Shown here in pieces: positions 25,213 through 31,870 of a stretch of 33,509 bases of DNA. The number at the start of each line of letters is the position of its first letter. The stretch's first letter is position 1. The stretch comes from Desulfobacterales bacterium (GTDB lineage Bacteria; Desulfobacterota; Desulfobacteria; Desulfobacterales; JAFDCJ01). Where the stretch lies: assembly GCA_030066155.1 (NCBI GenBank), contig JASJCE010000008.1, positions 1 to 33,509 on the forward strand, given 5' to 3'. Made by a program: the position numbers and the translations under genes. The notes beneath the pieces are model-generated. The model worked only from the letters and a program-made list of their open reading frames with translations, was not told where the DNA came from and ran no database searches.

Positions 25213-25415
25213 GAACTTCCAACATCGAACATCGAACGTCCAACGCCGAATAATGTATTCTATCAATTTAAATTGAACAATCTATTGCACCTGATTTACT
25301 TCAGAAGTTGTAAAGTTGGAAATTCTGAGGTTCATTTCTTTTTTTAATCGATAGAGCGCAGCGTCATCAATATTGGACGTTCGATGTTGGGCGTTCGATG
25401 TTCGACGTTCAATCT
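25213..25415. repeat. Inverted pair of heptamer-repeat tracts between qhpB and the U32 genes
   Basis: The left arm, 25213-25250, is built of aacttcc/aacatcg/aacgtcc heptamers. The right arm, 25372-25415, is the complementary type (tggacgt/tcgatgt/tgggcgt/tcgacgt), so the two tracts can pair across about 120 nt of AT-rich sequence. It occupies the only large gap inside the qhp locus before qhpF. No ORF lies in it. Confidence 0.75.
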
Positions 25416-25465
25416 GTTCACAGTTCCGTCTACGTGAAGTTTCATAAGAGGTTTATCCAGTCAAA

Positions 25466-26341
25466 ATGGAACTCGGCGTCCACATCAGAGATGTTGATCA
25501 GGCGGCAATGATTTACGATGTCCCCGGGCATCTGGCCGGCCTTTATGGGCAGGAACAGGGCTGGTCGGCTCTGGTACCCCAGGATTCCGTGCGCTTGTAC
25601 GTCGGCGAGGAGTTCTGCGTGCATCGACTGCCGCATCAGGATGAACTGGATGCCTTGCTTCAATTGGCGACAGAGAACCGATGGGAGGCTACGTTTCTAA
25701 CGCCACCGCTCAGCGATCGGGGATTGGAACGGTGTGAGCGGCTGTTTGACTATTTGGAGCGAAACCTTCCCAGAACGGAAGTGGTCGTCAATGATTGGGG
25801 TGTATTATTATTTTTAAAACAGAACTATCCTTCCTTACAGCTCTCCGTCGGTCGGTTGCTGAACAAGGGGTTCAAAGATCCTCGTCTGCCGGATGCAACC
25901 AGCGCCACTCGTTTTTCGGCCGAAGCTGCTGCACTTTTCGACTGCAGCACTTTTGAGTTTGCCGGATTTCAGCAAAAGCTGCTCGATCTTCAGGTAAGCC
26001 GTCTCGAGCGAGACGTGACGCCTTACGAAGACCTCACATTGGAGAGGCCGGCGGGGATGAATGCATCTATCTATTTTCCTTTCGGTTACATTACGACAGG
26101 CAGAATCTGTTGGATTGCATCCTTTAATCAACCTGCCGCGAAAAAGTATTGCATGTCCGATGGATGCCAGCGGACATGTAATCAGATGTCTTTGAGGCTG
26201 AAGCACAGCTCCACGTCTTTGCCCATTTATCAGGCTGGAAATACGGTATTTTACCTTTATCCAGCGGATAAATTGCGCCGCCTGGTTGCGGCGACCAAAC
26301 AAAAAAAGATTCGCCTGATTTATCAGGGTTTCGTTATTTGA
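25466..26341 (+). CDS. U32-family protein, UbiV-like (putative O2-independent hydroxylase partner)
   Basis: A 291-residue cytoplasmic protein with no signal peptide. The TIM-barrel-like body of the U32 'peptidase' family is seen in VVVNDWGVLLFLKQNYPSLQ, as in UbiV (NDW). Cysteines C51, C215, C234 and C238 reproduce the UbiV cluster pattern (one N-terminal Cys, then C, a gap of about 17-19, C-x3-C; from memory C39, C176, C193, C197), with an extra C229. Motifs around them are YFPFGYITTGRICWIASF and CMSDGCQRTCN. UbiU/UbiV, RlhA and TrhP are [4Fe-4S] U32 proteins that hydroxylate ring substrates without O2. The ribosome site is weak (AAGAGG, 15 nt away). It is 4 nt from the next U32 gene. Its function in tryptophan hydroxylation is inference. 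Confidence 0.8.
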   Translation: MELGVHIRDVDQAAMIYDVPGHLAGLYGQEQGWSALVPQDSVRLYVGEEFCVHRLPHQDELDALLQLATENRWEATFLTPPLSDRGLERCERLFDYLERNLPRTEVVVNDWGVLLFLKQNYPSLQLSVGRLLNKGFKDPRLPDATSATRFSAEAAALFDCSTFEFAGFQQKLLDLQVSRLERDVTPYEDLTLERPAGMNASIYFPFGYITTGRICWIASFNQPAAKKYCMSDGCQRTCNQMSLRLKHSSTSLPIYQAGNTVFYLYPADKLRRLVAATKQKKIRLIYQGFVI

Positions 26342-26345
26342 AGCG

Positions 26346-27329
26346 ATGAAGATTACCGCACCGATCAGTTCTGCCAAGGAAGTTGAAATGCTGCTTCACT
26401 ATGGTGCCGACGAACTCTATTGCGGTGTTCGGACTCCGGAGTGGGAGGCGCATTTTGGCGATCATTTATGGATGAATCGCCGAAGCCCGAAAGGTGCGAA
26501 CCTTGGATCGTGGGAAGAAATCCGTGCAGTGGCGGAAGGTGCCCACAAGGCGCAGGTTGCAGTGCACGTGACCCTGAATGCTCCATTCTATACGCAGGCG
26601 GGAATTGACTATTTGCTGAGACTGGCAGAGAAATTGGTCAGCGAGCTTAATATCGACAGCCTCATCGTCAGTGACATCAATTTCTTGATGTTGTTGGCCG
26701 AAAAGAATCTGCCCGTCGACTTTCACCTGAGTAGTTTGGGAACCTGTATCAATTCCTATGCCGTCGATTTTTATCGCTCTTTGGGTATCAACAGAATTAT
26801 CCTGCCGCGGCAAATGACGCTGGCGGAGATAGAAAAAGTAGTCGCAGCCAACGGTCACAACATGGAGTTTGAGGTTTTTGCGGTAAATGACGGCTGTTTT
26901 TATGAAGAAGGCTTCTGCCAGACCACCCATGCGCTTGGCGGTCCTTTTTGTTTAACGGAGTGGCAAATCCAGGCATCTGGAAAACAGATTTCATCGACAG
27001 AGACCAAACAGCGATTCGAGGAGCTGCAGGAATATCTCTGGTATCAAAATAACTGCGGCTCTTCCTTTCAGGACGATGGACTACCCAACGGACCCTGCAG
27101 CCTTTGCTGGTTCGGCTACTTTCGCCAGTGGGGGGTGCAGTCTGTGAAAATTGTGGGGCGTGAAGCTTCTTTCTATCGTAAAATGAGGAGTCTTCAGCTG
27201 GTCAAGACCGTTATGGATGAAGTAGACGGTGATGCGGCCCCCGACGAAATCATCCGGTATGCCCGGAACTTGCGCAATACACCGGAGTACTGCGATAAAG
27301 GGTATATGTGCTATTTTAGGGATTGGTAA
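26346..27329 (+). CDS. U32-family protein, UbiU-like (putative O2-independent hydroxylase)
   Basis: A 327-residue protein. The start MKITAPISSAKEVEMLLHYG-ADELYCGV is the classic U32 opening (G-A-D-E-x-Y-x-G). The signature region reads FEVFAVNDGCFYEEGFCQTT with C184 and C191 seven residues apart, then C202 and the C251/C254 pair, a UbiU-like cluster set (from memory C169, C176, C193, C232). The C-terminal VQSVKIVGREAS is also typical. It forms a compact unit with the UbiV-like gene (4 nt) and with qhpF (3 nt), so it is almost certainly co-expressed with gamma-subunit maturation. UbiU works as a heterodimer with UbiV, and this pair probably does too (inference). Proteolysis, the historical family name, is less likely because qhpE is present. 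Confidence 0.83.
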   Translation: MKITAPISSAKEVEMLLHYGADELYCGVRTPEWEAHFGDHLWMNRRSPKGANLGSWEEIRAVAEGAHKAQVAVHVTLNAPFYTQAGIDYLLRLAEKLVSELNIDSLIVSDINFLMLLAEKNLPVDFHLSSLGTCINSYAVDFYRSLGINRIILPRQMTLAEIEKVVAANGHNMEFEVFAVNDGCFYEEGFCQTTHALGGPFCLTEWQIQASGKQISSTETKQRFEELQEYLWYQNNCGSSFQDDGLPNGPCSLCWFGYFRQWGVQSVKIVGREASFYRKMRSLQLVKTVMDEVDGDAAPDEIIRYARNLRNTPEYCDKGYMCYFRDW

Positions 27330-27332
27330 TCC

Positions 27333-29114
27333 ATGCAAGCTCCTTTTATAGAGCAGATCCGCTATTTGGGCCAATATGTGCGACCCCATAAAAGGGTTCT
27401 GGTCCTTTCATTGGCGCTGAGTATTGTGAGTACAGTATTAGGAATGATCCAGCCGCTTTTCGCTAAAGTACTCATCGATCATGTTTTGCTGGGTCAGAAC
27501 TATACCTTCTTGATGACGCTGCTTGCCGCCGTCATTTTGCTGCTCATCATCGGTTTTCTGATTCGGGTCAGCAATAGCTATATTTACACCCGTTATTCCG
27601 CTAAAGTCCTGTTTCGGATGAGAGAGGATCTTTTTGCGCATTTGCAGAAGGTGCCGCTAGGCTTTCTGTCGAAACGCAAAATCGGGGATATTTATTCCCG
27701 CATCGCCTCGGACATGTCCGACATCCAGAGCCTCGTGACCGATACCCTTCCCGGTTATCTTTTCAATTTTCTGACCTGCTTGATAACCGCCGCGATTTTA
27801 ATTTGGTTGAACTGGAAAATGGCCCTGCTCAGCTTCTGTTTTCTGCCGTTGGCCTTCTATCTGGTGTCCTTGATCAAACCCAGGATTTTAGGGCTTTCGA
27901 AACGAGTCGCCGAAACCAATGCCGACCTGTCCCACTTCCTGTTTGAATCATTGGCCGGCACGCATATCGTGCGGGCCTTTGGTGCCGAAAAATTGGAATC
28001 TCAGAAACTGGAGAAAAAACACGCGGGACTGTTGAAAACGCTGCTGCAATACCAGGTTACCGGCGCTGCTTCACGATCCGTGCCGATGCTCTACACCATT
28101 ATCAACACGGTTGTGGTGTTTGGATACGGCGGCTACCTGGTGATCGAGGGTTCGCTCACCATCGGTAGTTTAGTGGCATTTACGATCTACCAGGGCCGCG
28201 TTTTCGGACCGCTGCAAGGATTGATGGATGGTTTTCTGGCTATGCAGAAATCCAAAGTCGCTCTAAGCCGGGTAAAGGAAATCCTGGATGTTGAGCCCGC
28301 TTTTATCGAAAATGGGAATGTTGTATTGAAAGACGGGCTGTTGAAAGGGGACATTACATTTGACCGGGTCTCTTTTGACTACGAGAGGGAAGAGCCCCTT
28401 TTCCGGCACCTTTCTTTTCATATACCGGCAGGTAAAGTTACGGCACTCGTTGGACCCAGCGGAGTTGGGAAAACTACAATTTGCCATTTGGTGATGCGGT
28501 TGTTTGATCCGGCCGACGGCTATATAAGGCTGGACGGATTCGATCTGAAACAGTTCAAATTGGAATGGCTGAGGAGTCAGATTGCCCTGGTATCCCAGGA
28601 GCCATTTCTCTTTCACAGCACGATTTTGGAGAATATCAGATTTGCAAATCCCGGGGCTGATGATGAAGCGGTGATCGAGGCATCCCGGGCGGCTTGCATC
28701 CATGATTACATCCAAACCTTGCCGGAACGGTATCAAACCGTTGTGGGCGATCGAGGAGCGCGGCTCTCAGGGGGGCAGAAACAGCGAGTTAGTATTGCAC
28801 GAGCCATTTTAATGGACCCCAAAATTCTTATTCTGGACGAAGCCATGGCGTTTTTGGACCAAACCGTCGAGGCGCGTCTAAAACGGACCATTCAAACGCT
28901 AATGGAAGCAAAGACCATTATCGTCATCAGCCACCGGCCATCAACCATTCAGAACGCCGAAAAAATTATCGCGTTAGGCGAAGGCGGGCTGCTGTATGAA
29001 GGACCGGCGACCGGATATTTGAGTGAAGAATCGAAGCGAAGCGGTATTGGCGATGGTGCCCCCATGAGTGGTGATAGAGTTGATCAGCAGTCTTCAGGTG
29101 TCATTACGCATTAA
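27333..29114 (+). CDS. qhpF: ABC exporter for the crosslinked gamma subunit, QhpF-like
   Basis: A 593-residue half-transporter: an exporter-type membrane domain with six TM segments (about residues 15-320), then an ATPase with Walker A GPSGVGKTT (373-381), Q-loop LVSQEPF, signature LSGGQKQR (about 479), Walker B ILILDEA (about 499-505) and H-loop ISHRP (about 533). The D-loop is MAFLD instead of TSALD. It has no N-terminal C39 peptidase domain, consistent with a separate leader protease in the locus. In Paracoccus QhpF moves the crosslinked gamma subunit to the periplasm. It starts 3 nt after the UbiU-like gene. A lipid A/peptide exporter would look alike; the context decides. Confidence 0.88.
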   Translation: MQAPFIEQIRYLGQYVRPHKRVLVLSLALSIVSTVLGMIQPLFAKVLIDHVLLGQNYTFLMTLLAAVILLLIIGFLIRVSNSYIYTRYSAKVLFRMREDLFAHLQKVPLGFLSKRKIGDIYSRIASDMSDIQSLVTDTLPGYLFNFLTCLITAAILIWLNWKMALLSFCFLPLAFYLVSLIKPRILGLSKRVAETNADLSHFLFESLAGTHIVRAFGAEKLESQKLEKKHAGLLKTLLQYQVTGAASRSVPMLYTIINTVVVFGYGGYLVIEGSLTIGSLVAFTIYQGRVFGPLQGLMDGFLAMQKSKVALSRVKEILDVEPAFIENGNVVLKDGLLKGDITFDRVSFDYEREEPLFRHLSFHIPAGKVTALVGPSGVGKTTICHLVMRLFDPADGYIRLDGFDLKQFKLEWLRSQIALVSQEPFLFHSTILENIRFANPGADDEAVIEASRAACIHDYIQTLPERYQTVVGDRGARLSGGQKQRVSIARAILMDPKILILDEAMAFLDQTVEARLKRTIQTLMEAKTIIVISHRPSTIQNAEKIIALGEGGLLYEGPATGYLSEESKRSGIGDGAPMSGDRVDQQSSGVITH

Positions 29115-29116
29115 TT

Positions 29117-29218
29117 GAGGGATTTAGGGATTAAGGAATTGAGGAATTCAAAAATTAAAAATTAGATCGACAGAATACATTCAATCCCTAAATTCCTAAA
29201 TTCGCAATTCCTAAATTA
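29117..29218. repeat. AT-rich heptamer repeat with inverted arms
   Basis: The left arm is gatttag/ggattaa/ggaattg/aggaatt in 7-nt phase. The right arm is aatccct/aaattcc/taaattc/gcaattc/ctaaatt, its complement type. The two face each other across roughly 35 nt. It fills most of the 202-nt gap between qhpF and qhpE, and a single ctgacacctgaaac follows at about 29226. Confidence 0.75.
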
Positions 29219-29316
29219 TTTTCCCTGACACCTGAAACCCGATATCGATTCAAACTACGGCAGAGCCGAACATCTCTGAGCTGGCCATAATTAACAGGCT
29301 CTTATCACAGAAAAAA

Positions 29317-30033
29317 ATGAGCATCGATATTGCAATCATCGACAGCGGCGTGAATCCATGGCATTCTCATGTTCAGGGCGTGGCCGGTGGAGTGTGCCTG
29401 CGACGACATGACACCGGAGATATTACGGAAAGTAAAGACTATCTGGATTCCCTGGGACACGGAACAGCGATTGCCGGGATTGTTCGGGAAAAGATCCCCG
29501 AAGCACACCTTTATGCGGTCAAGATTTTTGAGCGGAAATTGGCGGCACCTGCCAGCCTGCTTCTGGCGGCGATGAAGTGGGCGATGAAGAGACAGGTCGA
29601 TATCATACATCTCAGTCTTGGATTGGAGAAACGTGAATTTCGACAAGATCTGGAGCGGCTCTGCCGGGAGGCATTTGAAAGGAATATCGTCATTGTCGCA
29701 GCGGCCAGAACTGCTGATGATCACGTATATCCGAGCATATTTAAAACGGTTATCGGTGTCTACTGGAACCGCGACTGCGATATGGACTGCCTCGTTTACC
29801 ACCCCGGGAATTCAATTGAATTCGGGACCTTTGGACAGCCGCGTGCCCTGCCGGGTATGCCGCAGAAACTCAACTTTCGCGGGAGCAGTTTTGCGGCCGC
29901 GCACGTGACCGGAATGGCCGCTCGACTGTTGCAACAAAACCCTTCCGGCGGGCATGATTGGTTAAAAGACGGCCTGATAAAGAAAGCCAAGGAGGATATT
30001 TGGCACCATGAAGAAAAAGCGATTTTCACTTAA
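29317..30033 (+). CDS. qhpE: Subtilisin-like leader peptidase QhpE
   Basis: A 238-residue subtilase without signal peptide or pro-domain, the short cytoplasmic form expected for QhpE, which cuts the leader from the crosslinked gamma subunit. The catalytic triad is D9 (IAIIDSGV), H48 (DSLGHGTAIAGI) and S191 (NFRGSSFAAAHVTG). The stretch that normally provides the oxyanion-hole Asn (AAGN) reads VIVAAARTADDHVYPS, with Arg131 at the Asn position, an unusual replacement. There is no good ribosome site before ATG 29317; no better upstream start is seen. Its 3' end overlaps the cytochrome gene by 26 nt. Confidence 0.87.
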   Translation: MSIDIAIIDSGVNPWHSHVQGVAGGVCLRRHDTGDITESKDYLDSLGHGTAIAGIVREKIPEAHLYAVKIFERKLAAPASLLLAAMKWAMKRQVDIIHLSLGLEKREFRQDLERLCREAFERNIVIVAAARTADDHVYPSIFKTVIGVYWNRDCDMDCLVYHPGNSIEFGTFGQPRALPGMPQKLNFRGSSFAAAHVTGMAARLLQQNPSGGHDWLKDGLIKKAKEDIWHHEEKAIFT

Positions 30034-30583
30034 ATTTATCTACAAGACCAAAACCGGCATTTTCCTGGTGTTGCTGCCTTTGCTCCTCGTCCTGGGAATT
30101 ACCTCGCATGAACTATCAGTTCGATACGCACAGGATAAAACATGTGTGGTCTGTCACGAGATGATAGCGCCCATAAAAAAGTGGCAGGAGTCGGGTACTG
30201 CAACAAATCACAATAACTGTGCCAGTTGCCACTATGATGCTGATTTCAATGGATGGATGGCGATGAACCGGTCTGCGATAAAACAGCTGGTGGAACATTT
30301 TAAGCGAGATCCGGAAGAACCCATCAAACCGCCACCAGAGCCGCTATTTATCGATATCAACCAGGAGCCGGGTTATTACAGCATGGTTCCCAATCGTCGG
30401 TGCTATCAATGCAAGGATGCCAAAAATCACAAACAGATCGAACAGCAGATGATACATCGAAAACTGATCAATGACATTTCGAAACAGCCCTGTAAAGATT
30501 GCCATAACCACGAGATGCGAAACGGGCAGAAGTTTTACGAGAAAATTATTCCCAAAGAAGACTCATCCGGACAAGCCGGTTGA
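30008..30583 (+). CDS. Membrane-anchored tetrahaem-type cytochrome c, NapC/NrfH-like
   Basis: A 191-residue protein. GGAGG at 29991 serves ATG 30008 inside the end of qhpE. An N-terminal hydrophobic anchor (GIFLVLLPLLLVLGITSHEL) precedes four CxxC sites: CVVCH (46-50), CASCH (71-75), CYQCK (132-136) and CKDCH (162-166). Anchor, length and haem order resemble NrfH/NapC quinol-linked cytochromes. The third site has Lys in place of His, as in the active-site haem of NrfA, so either it is a Lys-ligated haem or it is not loaded by the ordinary maturation system. Overlap with qhpE suggests it is the electron acceptor of the amine dehydrogenase, passing electrons to the quinone pool (inference). Confidence 0.85.
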   Translation: MKKKRFSLKFIYKTKTGIFLVLLPLLLVLGITSHELSVRYAQDKTCVVCHEMIAPIKKWQESGTATNHNNCASCHYDADFNGWMAMNRSAIKQLVEHFKRDPEEPIKPPPEPLFIDINQEPGYYSMVPNRRCYQCKDAKNHKQIEQQMIHRKLINDISKQPCKDCHNHEMRNGQKFYEKIIPKEDSSGQAG

Positions 30584-30642
30584 AGCGAAGCGAAAATCCC
30601 GCCTGACCGGGGAATTGAAGATTGAAGATTTGTGGATGTCGA

Positions 30643-31029
30643 TCACACCACCCCCACCCAGGCGAATACAGCGACAAATACAAACAACGTCCATTGAAAA
30701 AACTTGAAGAGCGCATTGGGGACGCCGGAGGTAGCCGCAATGACGATTTGAACCAGTGCGAATACGCCGTAATTGGCGGCGATGAACCGAACCAGCCAGG
30801 TGGTTGTCTTTTCGTCATCCAGATACCCCAATCCCATCAACAACAGAAATATTGCCGACAGCAGCAAATAGACTGAGACATAATGGAAGACACAATGGTT
30901 CATCTTTTTTGGCAGATCGTCAAATGAAGCCCGGAGCATGGGCTTCAGGTATTGTTTGCTGCCGATTGTAACGTGGCCGATGGTAATAAACGCGGCAGCC
31001 AGTCCGGCCACAAAAATGGGGGCATTCAT
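30643..31029 (-). CDS. Small four-helix membrane protein, unknown function
   Basis: A 128-residue protein with AGGAGG upstream of the ATG at 31029-31027. It has four hydrophobic helices (about 4-24, 50-70, 80-100, 105-127) and a polar loop LKPMLRASFDDLPKKMNH between the first two. Histidines at 19, 45 and 49 lie near helix ends. I do not recognise the family with certainty. It is convergent with the cytochrome gene, so it is not part of that operon. Confidence 0.75.
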   Translation of the reverse strand: MNAPIFVAGLAAAFITIGHVTIGSKQYLKPMLRASFDDLPKKMNHCVFHYVSVYLLLSAIFLLLMGLGYLDDEKTTTWLVRFIAANYGVFALVQIVIAATSGVPNALFKFFQWTLFVFVAVFAWVGVV

Positions 31030-31229
31030 AGTTTCCTCCTAATTTTTCCGCCAATTTATCCGCCTGAGAATCTAATATTTTTCAAAGCTAATGTTATTTC
31101 CACGCCATAACCCGGAACATCCGATGAACCAGGGCGGCGGAAAATTTTTTTTTTTGCTGCGCAAATTTTTTTGAATTCAAATTAAGCCACAATTAGCACA
31201 TGTGTCAAATCGCCCGTTATTTTCCCGCC

Positions 31230-31258
31230 TTGACAGCATATTTGGGTTCGCCTATACT
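31230..31258 (+). promoter_or_regulatory. Strong sigma70-type promoter without a nearby ORF
   Basis: TTGACA (31230-31235), a 17-nt spacer and TATACT (31253-31258, 5 of 6) make one of the best promoters in the window. The next gene on this strand, purB, starts 610 nt away. Just downstream, AAGAAACTT (31346-31354) and AAGTTTCTT (31359-31367) form a perfect 9-bp hairpin, so the transcript may be a small RNA or a long purB leader. Confidence 0.5.
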
Positions 31259-31387
31259 CCTGCGGCGGCTAGACAAAGCCGCTTCCGCAACCGAAATTTG
31301 GGTGTCAGCCTGCTGTTGGCCGGGGAGCGTCCAGTTTTAGTGTGGAAGAAACTTGAAGAAGTTTCTTACTAGCACGGCCTACGGCCA

Positions 31388-31407
31388 AAAAAACGGCCAG
31401 TCTGATC
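31388..31407. repeat. Dispersed repeat, copy 2
   Basis: An exact 20-nt match to the copy at 25177-25196, preceded here by the small palindrome GGCCtacGGCC and an A-run. Confidence 0.65.
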
Positions 31408-31440
31408 AAGTAAGAAACTCTAATTTTTGAATGAAAAAGA

Positions 31441-31588
31441 GGAATGGATTCGGATCTTAAAAAAAATTGGACAGGATCAACAGGATCATTTGGATCATAC
31501 GGCCTTCGGCCGACAGGCCCCTCGCCGCAGGCGAAAAAAATCCTGATAATCCTGTCTAAATAAAAATAATAAAAATCGAATCCATTCC
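31441..31588. repeat. Palindromic element of about 148 bp
   Basis: GGAATGGATTCG (31441-31452) and CGAATCCATTCC (31577-31588) are perfect inverted ends. Inside, GACAGGATCAACAGGAT (31470-31486) faces ATCCTGATAATCCTGTC (31540-31556), 15 of 17 complementary. The centre has two hairpins, CGGCC-TTC-GGCCG (31500-31512) and TCGCC-GCA-GGCGA (31522-31534). There is no coding capacity; it resembles a MITE-like or dispersed palindromic unit. ACAGGAT-type repeats are common between genes of proteobacteria as far as I recall. Confidence 0.65.
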
Positions 31589-31745
31589 ACATATCTTGAT
31601 CATTTTGAAGTTTAACACGAAAGCGGATCGCAAAATCCTGAAACCCCTGGCCCAGACCTAAATTCTATTTATTCTGGAAAATACGACATTACTTGACTCA
31701 CCTAAAATGGACATTAAAAAATCCCTTGCATCGCGCCAGGGCGGG

Positions 31746-31773
31746 CTGAACACTGAACACTGAACACTGAAAC
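31746..31773. repeat. Heptamer repeat, CTGAACA type
   Basis: Three perfect ctgaaca units followed by ctgaaac, same unit as 1862-1900. It lies about 100 nt upstream of purB. The remaining sequence up to 31870 shows only a ribosome site AAAGGACGG before the purB ATG. Confidence 0.85.
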
Positions 31774-31870
31774 CTATTATCGCAACATGATGGCAGAAAA
31801 AGGCTCACAAAGAATATAGCTGAGCGATTTCAGTTCAATCAGAGACTTACAAAAAGGACGGACAGTTACC

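Noticed and set aside
25466-27329. Reading the two U32 genes as collagenase-type peptidases that cut the gamma-subunit leader
   Set aside because: A dedicated subtilase (qhpE) is present, and the cysteine sets match Fe-S hydroxylase-type U32 proteins.
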